Source: Enterococcus hulanensis (lineage in GTDB: Bacteria > Bacillota > Bacilli > Lactobacillales > Enterococcaceae). Taken from it: a stretch of 64,000 nucleotides of DNA. Position 1 is the stretch's first letter, and the number at the start of each line of letters is the position of its first letter. Made by a program: the position numbers and the translations under genes. Under the pieces are notes generated by a model that made no database searches, was not told the DNA's origin, and was given only the letters and a program-made list of their open reading frames with translations. The stretch lies in contig NZ_BJED01000015.1 in assembly GCF_005405485.1 (NCBI RefSeq), forward strand, positions 1-64,000, read 5' to 3'. Below, piece after piece: positions 34,963-42,425 of this stretch.

Positions 34963-36612
34963 TTATTTATTTTTCAGTTGTCCATTTTCTAAGTGTAATT
35001 GTTTCTCCGCAATCTTTAGGGTGCTGTCGCGGTGGGAAACGAGGATCATGGTTTTATCCTGCAATTTCTCTTTAAAGGAAGCGAGGATGGCTTGTTCATT
35101 TACGTAATCAAGATTGCTGGTAGGCTCGTCCAGCAAAATCAGCGGTGCAGCGTAAACCAAGAGGCGAGCCAACCCAATGCGCTGGCGTTCGCCATCGGAG
35201 ATACTGCGGGAAAGCTTGCTGAGCTGTGTCTCGTAGCCTTCGGGCAATGAGAGAATCCAGTCGTGAAGCGCCGCGGCTTTAGCCGCTTCTTCGATCGCTG
35301 CTTGTGAGACGTCGGTTCGCTTTAAAGAAATATTGTTAGCAATCGTGTCTTCAAATAAAAAGGTTGATTGCTCCATGACACCCTCTAATTGATGAAGCGA
35401 CTCTTCTTTTAATGAAGAAAGTGGAAGCCCATTGATCGTTAATTTCCCGCTGTCAGGGTCCCAATAGCGCATCAAAAGCTTCAGCAAGGTACTTTTTCCG
35501 CTGCCGCTTTCGCCGCTGATTCCGATGCTTTGTCCCTTATTTAATTCAAACGAGATGTTCTCCAAGACAGCCTTATCAGTAGCTGGATAATGGAAAGACA
35601 GATTTTCTGCCTGGAGGTTTTCGACTGTTGCTAGTGACTCGGTGCTTTCTTCAAATTCTACGAAAGGCTCTTCGTGGACCAGCTGATATAAGCGACGTCC
35701 GCTGGAGAAGGTCGTCAACAGCGCATTCCCTAAATTGCCTAATGCCAAAACCGGACCAAAGGAGCTTAAACTAAGAACTACGGAAATCACGATCGTGTCC
35801 ATCGAAAGCCCCCGACTGCTACCAAAATAAAAGACACAGAGGGTTGTTCCGATCACCACCAACTCACTTAATAGCTGGAGCGAATTACCTTGGAAGATCC
35901 GGCGTCGATTCTCGTGATTCAAGATGTTGCTGTCAGCCTTCAATTTCTCCAAGCGCGTCTTTTCCAAATGAAATTGAGCAATGTCTTTTAGACTATTGGC
36001 ATTTTCCATGATGGTTTGATTAACCTGCACAAAGGCCTTTTTGTAGTCATCACCGATTTGCAAATTTTTGCGGTAACTAATGAAGGGAATGATTCCTCCA
36101 ATTAAAAGCTGTCCAGCGAGCAATACCAAGGCTAAACTTAGATCATAGCGTGCCAGAAAAATAAACGTCACAAGTGTTGTGCCTAAAGCGATAAAAACAG
36201 GGGAGATCGTGTGAGCGAAAAAGACCTCCAACGCCTCCACATCGGTTGAGATCGATGTGATTAGTTCGCCGCTGTTTTTGCCGGTCAAACGAGCCGGGCC
36301 GATTTTTCTTAAAGCCGCGAAGATTTCTTCGCGAATATGCGCCAATAAGGAAAAAGCGATGTCGTGGTTTTGATATTGCTCCAAATAGCGGGCAACGCCG
36401 CGTAAAATTCCGCAGCCAATCAATACTGCTAGAATCACCGAAAGATTCACCGCATCACCAGCGATCAAACGAAGCAAGGTAAGAGTGCTGATCACAGGAA
36501 TTGCCACGACCGCTAGATTGCTGATGATCCCCAACAGGATCGCCAGCGACATTTTTCCTTTAAAGGGTTTGGTAAAAGAAAGCAGCCAGAAAATCAACGT
36601 ACTATCCTTCAT
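34963..36612 (-). CDS. CydC-like ABC transporter, fused membrane/ATPase subunit
   Basis: A 549-aa half-transporter, six membrane helices followed by an ATPase with GESGSGKST, signature SISDGERQR (second Gly as Asp) and Walker B LILLDEPTSNLD. It overlaps the preceding subunit gene by 11 bp and forms a heterodimer with it. CydDC proteins handle thiols and haem for cytochrome bd assembly, but no cydAB genes are present and a Fur box precedes the operon, so an iron- or haem-linked function is more likely here. Confidence 0.78.
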   Translation of the reverse strand: MKDSTLIFWLLSFTKPFKGKMSLAILLGIISNLAVVAIPVISTLTLLRLIAGDAVNLSVILAVLIGCGILRGVARYLEQYQNHDIAFSLLAHIREEIFAALRKIGPARLTGKNSGELITSISTDVEALEVFFAHTISPVFIALGTTLVTFIFLARYDLSLALVLLAGQLLIGGIIPFISYRKNLQIGDDYKKAFVQVNQTIMENANSLKDIAQFHLEKTRLEKLKADSNILNHENRRRIFQGNSLQLLSELVVIGTTLCVFYFGSSRGLSMDTIVISVVLSLSSFGPVLALGNLGNALLTTFSSGRRLYQLVHEEPFVEFEESTESLATVENLQAENLSFHYPATDKAVLENISFELNKGQSIGISGESGSGKSTLLKLLMRYWDPDSGKLTINGLPLSSLKEESLHQLEGVMEQSTFLFEDTIANNISLKRTDVSQAAIEEAAKAAALHDWILSLPEGYETQLSKLSRSISDGERQRIGLARLLVYAAPLILLDEPTSNLDYVNEQAILASFKEKLQDKTMILVSHRDSTLKIAEKQLHLENGQLKNK

Positions 36613-38329
36613 GAGCGATCGCTCCTCTCATTTGCCGATTTTCTTCTGTAAAGTAGGCGTTGAAATAGTCCGAAGTTTGTTCCAATTCTTGCGGCATCCC
36701 TGCTTCAACGATCCTTCCATCCTTAAAGACATAAATCTGATCGGCAGCCAGCACATTGTATAAACGATGGGAAACAAAAATTACGATCGCCTGTTTTGCT
36801 AATGCCTTGAGTGTTTCCAAAATAATCTCTTCACTTTCGATATCAACGCCTGAAGTGATCTCGTCGAAAATATATAGTTCTGCAGAGGCCGCCAGAGCAC
36901 GAGCTAAGATCAGTCGTTGTCGCTGTCCGCCAGAAAGGTTTTTGCCGTTTTCTTCTAAGACAGTATTTAGTTGTTTGGGTAATTGTCGCACGAAGTCAGA
37001 TAATTTTACTTGATCCAATAAGTGCCAAAGTTCATCATCTGTTAATTGCGGATTTGCCAGCAGCAGGTTGTCGCGAATACTTTCAGCGTAAAGAAAATCC
37101 TTCGTATTCACTAAGATTCCTTTGTTCAATACTGCTGAGCTGCTTAATGCCCTTAACTCGGTTTGATTCCACTGAATCCTGCCTTGATAGTCGTCCAATT
37201 GATTTAACAATAGCTGAGCGAAGGTGCTTTTGCCTGAGCCGGATTTGCCGACAAAAGCGGTAAAGCTGCCTTTTTTCAGGTTTAGTGAAATAGCTTGGAG
37301 CGCTGGGGCTTGCTGATTTTCATAAGTGAAATCCAGCTTGTCTACAGTGATCGAGTTGAGTGATTCCTGCCAAGCTGTGATGGAGCCCTCTGATTTTTCC
37401 GGTAATGCCAGATAATCAAAAATCTTGCCGCAGGAGCTGATCCCATTCATTGCTACATGGAAAAGCGATCCCAGCTGACGCATCGGCAAGAAAAACTCCG
37501 CGCCCACTAAGATAAAAATCAGTACCCCATAAACCGTTAATTGCTGTTGTTGAAAAGCAATCAGTGCCAAACCGATCCCTAATGCCGCGCCGCTATAAGA
37601 AAAAATATCCATAATTGTAATCGAGTTCAGCTGCATCGACAGCAGGCTCATGGTCGCTTTGCGGAATTTTTGGGCATCAGCCGCCAATTCTTGCTGCTTG
37701 GCTTTGTCTTGATCGTAAGCCTTTAAGACACTTAGTGCACTTAGACTTTCGTGGAAGCGAGTCCCGAGACTCGTGTATTGATCCCAATACTTGCTTAAGA
37801 TTCGCTTGGCGATCTTCATCACCAGCATGATCGTAATAGGAATGAAGGGCACACAAAGCAACATGGCTACGGCTGGCAGCCACGCAAGAGAAACTAGGTA
37901 AGCAAATAAAATCAAAGCAGCCAGCAGACAATAAAAAAGCTGCGGTAAAAAATGCGCGTAATACATTTCCAGCTGTTCAATTCCATCACCAGAAAGCTGG
38001 GCCAAGGTCGTCGCTGGTAATTGGCGGGAGGTGTTTCCTAAACGAAAGGCTTTTTCCATCACCTTTGTTCGCAACGCGACTCGTAATTCTGCCGAGGCTT
38101 GATCCGTCAGATTTGCTGATAAACGAATGAGGACCAATTTTCCGATAAGCGCCAACAGGATCACACCGAAAAAGTTCAACTTAAGTGGGCTTCCTTGAAG
38201 CGTTTCACTCAATTGAAGAGCTAATGTCCGCCAAATATACAAGGACAAACCAAGGCTGATACAGCGGATCGCTACTTGCAGGATCAGAGTCTTCTTTTTA
38301 GCAATCGCAAATAAGCGCCGATCAATCAT
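36602..38329 (-). CDS. CydD-like ABC transporter, fused membrane/ATPase subunit
   Basis: A 575-aa half-transporter with six membrane helices and an ATPase domain: GKSGSGKST, an intact NLSGGQRQR signature and Walker B LYIFDEITSGVD. It begins within the end of the DUF454 gene (8-bp overlap) and ends within the start of its partner at 36612, so the three genes are tightly coupled. Confidence 0.78.
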   Translation of the reverse strand: MIDRRLFAIAKKKTLILQVAIRCISLGLSLYIWRTLALQLSETLQGSPLKLNFFGVILLALIGKLVLIRLSANLTDQASAELRVALRTKVMEKAFRLGNTSRQLPATTLAQLSGDGIEQLEMYYAHFLPQLFYCLLAALILFAYLVSLAWLPAVAMLLCVPFIPITIMLVMKIAKRILSKYWDQYTSLGTRFHESLSALSVLKAYDQDKAKQQELAADAQKFRKATMSLLSMQLNSITIMDIFSYSGAALGIGLALIAFQQQQLTVYGVLIFILVGAEFFLPMRQLGSLFHVAMNGISSCGKIFDYLALPEKSEGSITAWQESLNSITVDKLDFTYENQQAPALQAISLNLKKGSFTAFVGKSGSGKSTFAQLLLNQLDDYQGRIQWNQTELRALSSSAVLNKGILVNTKDFLYAESIRDNLLLANPQLTDDELWHLLDQVKLSDFVRQLPKQLNTVLEENGKNLSGGQRQRLILARALAASAELYIFDEITSGVDIESEEIILETLKALAKQAIVIFVSHRLYNVLAADQIYVFKDGRIVEAGMPQELEQTSDYFNAYFTEENRQMRGAIAHEG

Positions 38330-38714
38330 TCGGTTCGCCCGCCTTTACAGAAGCTTTTTTTCCGCGCAGATACCACGTCAAACCGATCACATGCGCAATG
38401 TATACGACCACCAGACAAATCCGCATCGGCGTATTATCCACCAAAAGTCCGGGAATCAAAAAGACTACGAGAATCATCAAAAACATCCGCACCATCCCCG
38501 CGTTGGTAATTTTCTTTTTGACGATCGGTTCCTCCACGGCTCGCTTATAGAAGGAAGACTGGATGAATTTATTGTAATATTTATCAGAACTCCGCAGCCA
38601 AAAGAAGGCTGTCAGTAAATAAAATACCGTTGTCGGTAAAAAGGGAAGAAAAATTCCCAGCGTTCCTAGTGCAAAGGTGACTGCACCAAGAGAAAAATAT
38701 AAGATTTTTTTCAC
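38322..38714 (-). CDS. DUF454 (YbaN-like) membrane protein
   Basis: A 130-aa inner-membrane protein with three to four helices, matching DUF454 (GTLGIFLPFLPTTVFYLLTAFFWLRSS is the hallmark). I start at GTG 38714, since GGAGGT lies 7 bp before it inside a spurious upstream ATG reading. First gene of a Fur-box operon with the CydDC-like ABC pair. DUF454 genes are often near haem or iron genes; the function is unknown. Confidence 0.8.
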   Translation of the reverse strand: MKKILYFSLGAVTFALGTLGIFLPFLPTTVFYLLTAFFWLRSSDKYYNKFIQSSFYKRAVEEPIVKKKITNAGMVRMFLMILVVFLIPGLLVDNTPMRICLVVVYIAHVIGLTWYLRGKKASVKAGEPND

Positions 38715-38773
38715 AAGTGTGACCTCCATTAATGAAATAAAAGTAAGAGCTTACCAGCCTATCTTATGCTAAA

Positions 38774-38788
38774 TGAAAATGATTATCA
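38774..38788 (-). promoter_or_regulatory. Fur box upstream of DUF454-CydDC-like operon
   Basis: TGAAAATGATTATCA matches the 7-1-7 consensus TGATAAT-N-ATTATCA at 14 of 15 positions, 60 bp upstream of the GTG start. The remainder of the 38790-39073 interval is AT-rich and holds the promoter side of the CapA-like gene; nothing else was recognised. Confidence 0.8.
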
Positions 38789-39073
38789 ATCTCTTTAGCG
38801 AATTCTTTTATCCTTAAAAGAAAAAAATTATGATTCCTTTGAGTAACAGGCAATCAATCGCAGAATGACCCACGACTATTTATAAAATAGTAAGAAGAGC
38901 AAGCAGCGAAACATTTTTTTATGATCTTTTTTTCAATAAATTTATTAAAAAAAGGAATTAAAATAACTATTCCTATCTCCGGTTAATTAACGTAAGATAT
39001 TTTGTATAGAAGAAATTTGTAACGATGTAAAGGCCACTCGTTTGTTGCGAAGATAGCGAAAAGGGGTTAGATT

Positions 39074-40228
39074 GTGAAGAATTTTTTTAAAGTAGGAATG
39101 ATCATGCTTTTGTTACTCAGCGGGTGCAGCAGTAATGAGCCGGAAAAGGATACGAAAGAATCTACTTCAAAGACATCAGAAGCGAAAAGTACGTCACCAG
39201 TAAAGCTGAATTTTTCAGCAGTCGGAGATAATTTGATCCATGATTTTATTTACGATCATTTGAGACAGCCGGATGGAACTTATCGATTTGATGAGATGTA
39301 TGAACCGACGCAATACTTAAATAAGGATCGGGATCTTTCCTATATTAATCTGGAAACAATCTGCGGGGGAGAGGAATTAGGCCTATCGGGTTATCCCACC
39401 TTCAATGGGCCGACTCAAGTATTAGATTCCTTGCATAATGCCGGCTACAATTGGCTGTCTGCGGCTAGTAATCATACTATGGATAAAGGAGAAGAAGGGA
39501 TCGTTAAGCAGCTGGAGTATTTGGAGAAGTATCCTGATATTACGGTGACTGGTTCGCAAAAGTCACCAGAAGCCCAGCGCCTCCATGTCAAAAATATCAA
39601 AGGAGTCAAGGTCGGTTTGATGTCCTATACCTTCGGCTTAAACGGGATTCCGCTGCCTGAAGGCAAAGATTATTTGGTCAACCTGATCGATGAAGAACAG
39701 ATAAAACAAGATATGCAGGAATTAAACAAGCAGAGCGATGTTCAAATCGTCAGTATGCATTGGGGCGAAGAATATCAATTTGTCCCGAATGAAAATCAGA
39801 CACAGCTGGCCCAGCTTTTGAGTGATGCTGGAGTGGATGTGATCGTCGGCGGGCATCCCCACGTCATCCAACCAATGGATTATCTGACAGGCAAGTCCGG
39901 CAACCAAACACTCGTGATGTATTCTTTGGGGAACTTTATTTCCTCACAGGCAGAAAACGATCGGATGTTAGGCGGTATGGGACGCTGGACGATCGATTAT
40001 GACAAAGAAAAGAAAGCTGTCAAATTTGAACAGGTCGAGTTTTGGCCGACGATCACGTATATCGGCGATAATTATCAAACATATAAAACGTACGCATTGA
40101 AGGATTATACGGACGAACTGGCGAATCAGCATATGATCCATGTCAATCAAGGGCAGGATTTGTCCCGCGGCTATTTTATCGAGCGGACAAAACAGATTAT
40201 GAACGACAAAGTAAAAATCGTTTATTAA
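39074..40228 (+). CDS. CapA-family lipoprotein (PGA_cap metallophosphatase fold)
   Basis: A 384-aa surface protein. Its signal peptide ends in LLSGC, giving a lipidated Cys18, and a Ser/Thr/Lys-rich linker follows. The CapA/PgsA domain contains the metal-binding motifs AVGDNLIHD, INLETI, ASNHTMDKG, SMHWGEEYQ and GGHPHVIQP. CapA proteins take part in capsule or poly-gamma-glutamate processes, but lone copies without capBC, as here, have unknown roles. It starts with GTG behind AAGGGG. Confidence 0.85.
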   Translation: MKNFFKVGMIMLLLLSGCSSNEPEKDTKESTSKTSEAKSTSPVKLNFSAVGDNLIHDFIYDHLRQPDGTYRFDEMYEPTQYLNKDRDLSYINLETICGGEELGLSGYPTFNGPTQVLDSLHNAGYNWLSAASNHTMDKGEEGIVKQLEYLEKYPDITVTGSQKSPEAQRLHVKNIKGVKVGLMSYTFGLNGIPLPEGKDYLVNLIDEEQIKQDMQELNKQSDVQIVSMHWGEEYQFVPNENQTQLAQLLSDAGVDVIVGGHPHVIQPMDYLTGKSGNQTLVMYSLGNFISSQAENDRMLGGMGRWTIDYDKEKKAVKFEQVEFWPTITYIGDNYQTYKTYALKDYTDELANQHMIHVNQGQDLSRGYFIERTKQIMNDKVKIVY

Positions 40229-40308
40229 AAAGATGACAAGTCAAATCAAGCGCCAGACCTCTTTACTTCCTATAATAAATTCAGGGTAGTCGAAACGGGG
40301 TGAAAACT

Positions 40309-41277
40309 ATGTATGATTGGCAAAAACAGATTCAACAGATTGTCGATGAGATTGATCGCTGTATCAAAAATTATAATGATGAGGCGCTGACCTTGCGCCG
40401 TCTTTCTCGCAAGCAGGGCTATTCCGAATTTTATATGACGCGAAAATTCAAAGAGATCTCTGGCATGCCCTTTCGTGATTATTTGCGTCAACGAAAATTG
40501 GCCTTTGCTTTAAAGGAAGTCCGCGACAACGAGAAAAGCTTTTTAGATATTGCTTTTGATTATGGCTTTTCCTCACATGAAGCTTTTACTCGCGCATTCA
40601 AGAAAATGTACGGAATTGCGCCCAGCGAATATCGCAAACAGCCGAAGCCAGTCGTACTTCGCACAAAAATCACCTCTTTTGACCGCTACTTTTTAGGATT
40701 AGGAGAGATTGGTATGGTGAAATCAACGAAAGAGATCAAAACTTATTTTGTTACGATTCCGGCCCACAAGTTTTTACACATCAAAAATAATGAGAGCAAC
40801 GGCTATTGGGATTTTTGGCAGAAGCAAGGTCAAATTCCGGGACAAGATTGCGATACGATCAGCGGTTTATTGGATAGTATCAAGGGGAAATTAGATGATG
40901 AGGGCGGCAGTCAAAACGATAGCAGCAGCGGACAAGCGATGGCTTACATCAGTGATCCGGCAGGACGACTTTGTGATTGGGGCTTTTTGCGGTCGGAATG
41001 CTACGGAGTCCGCTTGCCAACAGATTATCAAGGCGAAGTGCCGGAGCAAATGCTGCTGATGGATGTTCCGGAAGCTGAGTACCTTGTCTTTGAACATGGG
41101 CCTTTTGATTATGAGCAGGAGAATCGCAGTGTTGAAGAAAAAGTAGAGCAAGCGATGGCAAACTTTGACTTTTCCGATACAGAGTATACTTACGATACTA
41201 CGCCCGGTCGGGTCATTTACTTTTATCATGATCCCGAACGCTTTTGGAAGTATGTGCGGCCGGTAATTAAAAACTAA
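40309..41277 (+). CDS. AraC-family regulator with GyrI-like effector domain
   Basis: A 322-aa regulator. Residues about 10-110 hold the double HTH of AraC/XylS (LTLRRLSRKQGYSEFYMTRKF and DIAFDYGFSSHEAFTRAFKKMYGIAPSEYRK). Residues about 145-320 resemble a GyrI/SOUL-like effector-binding domain. ATG at 40309 is chosen because the preceding GGGGTG is a fitting RBS; the GTG at 40300 is part of it. Such regulators sense hydrophobic compounds. The target genes are not evident. Confidence 0.83.
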   Translation: MYDWQKQIQQIVDEIDRCIKNYNDEALTLRRLSRKQGYSEFYMTRKFKEISGMPFRDYLRQRKLAFALKEVRDNEKSFLDIAFDYGFSSHEAFTRAFKKMYGIAPSEYRKQPKPVVLRTKITSFDRYFLGLGEIGMVKSTKEIKTYFVTIPAHKFLHIKNNESNGYWDFWQKQGQIPGQDCDTISGLLDSIKGKLDDEGGSQNDSSSGQAMAYISDPAGRLCDWGFLRSECYGVRLPTDYQGEVPEQMLLMDVPEAEYLVFEHGPFDYEQENRSVEEKVEQAMANFDFSDTEYTYDTTPGRVIYFYHDPERFWKYVRPVIKN

Positions 41278-41281
41278 AGCA

Positions 41282-41317
41282 AAAGAAGCTAGCCTGATTG
41301 TTCAGGCTAGCTTCTTT
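41282..41317. terminator. Bidirectional terminator
   Basis: AAAGAAGCTAGCCTGA (41282-41297) pairs perfectly with TCAGGCTAGCTTCTTT (41302-41317), between convergent genes. Confidence 0.9.
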
Positions 41318-41331
41318 GAATAGGTCGTAGT

Positions 41332-42174
41332 TTATTTTCTGCTCAATGTTCCTTTTAAGAACTCTTCATCGTTAGGATCGCCAGAACCACGTTGGTTCTT
41401 GTCGATAGAAGTGATCAGTTTCATTTCTTCATCGGTTAACGTGAAGTCAAAAACATCGATGTTTTGTGCGATTCGTTCTGCGTGAACCGATTTTGGAATT
41501 ACGATGATATCACGCTGTAAATGCCAACGCAGGATGACTTGAGCGATACTCTTATTATGAGCTTCGGCGATCTTCGCTAAAGTTGGGTCTTCCATCACAT
41601 TTCCTTTACCTTGTCCAAGCGGACCCCAAGCTTCGTGAGCAATACCCAAGCTCTTCAAGTATTCATGGAGTTCTTTTTGTTGGAAGTAAGGATGCGTTTC
41701 GATCTGGTCAACAGTTGGTTTGATTTTTGCGGTGGTCAATAATTTTTCCATATGAGGTTTTTCAAAGTTTGAAACCCCGATAGATTTGATCAAGCCGTCG
41801 TTATACAAACTTTCCATCGCACGCCATTTTTCGTTATAGCCTTCGCTAGGCCAGTGAATCAAGTATAGGTCTAAGTAATCAGTTTGCAGCAGCTTCAATG
41901 ATTCGTGGAAAGCCGCGATTGTTTCATCATAGGTCGTGTTGCTGTTCCATACTTTTGAAGTAATGAATAGGTCTTCACGTTTCACGTCGCTTTCGGCAAG
42001 TGCTTCACCAAGCCAAGCTTCATTTTTATAAATCGTTGCAGTGTCAAAGTGACGATAGCCGCTTTTCAAGGCAGCTGCTACTGCGCTTTTTAGATCATCT
42101 GAATCTTGCACCTTAAAAACGCCCAGCCCTAATTGAGGGATCAACTGACCATTGTTTAGTTTCAACTGTTCCAT
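41332..42174 (-). CDS. Aldo/keto reductase
   Basis: A 280-aa reductase of the same group as 25698-26537. Catalytic residues are visible in HFDTATIYKNE (Asp, Tyr), FITSKVWNS (Lys) and LYLIHWPS (His), with the cofactor motif VIPKSVHAERIAQN. AGGAGG precedes the ATG. A GTTAC-N8-GTAAC inverted repeat lies about 50 bp upstream (42225-42242), a possible operator. Physiological substrate unknown. Confidence 0.9.
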   Translation of the reverse strand: MEQLKLNNGQLIPQLGLGVFKVQDSDDLKSAVAAALKSGYRHFDTATIYKNEAWLGEALAESDVKREDLFITSKVWNSNTTYDETIAAFHESLKLLQTDYLDLYLIHWPSEGYNEKWRAMESLYNDGLIKSIGVSNFEKPHMEKLLTTAKIKPTVDQIETHPYFQQKELHEYLKSLGIAHEAWGPLGQGKGNVMEDPTLAKIAEAHNKSIAQVILRWHLQRDIIVIPKSVHAERIAQNIDVFDFTLTDEEMKLITSIDKNQRGSGDPNDEEFLKGTLSRK

Positions 42175-42425
42175 TAAGAAATACCTCCTAATATAGTAGT
42201 TACATGTATTAGTATAACGCGGGTTACTGAATAACGTAACAATTTTGTTTGGGCGAGTATAGATGACTACCTAAATTCAGCGCTGTTCTTTTTTAGCGAT
42301 AATTCAAAAAGTGAATTTTTTAAGTTTTTTTAGAAATATCTATTTCACCCGCAGCTATAGAATTGAAAAATAACGAAAGATATAATAAATATGGGTAAAT
42401 TATCAAAAAAGAATGGAGCAGTGCG

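Noticed and set aside
34963-38329. Naming the ABC pair cydC and cydD
   Set aside because: No cydA or cydB nearby, plus a Fur box and DUF454 partner; similarity is at family level only.
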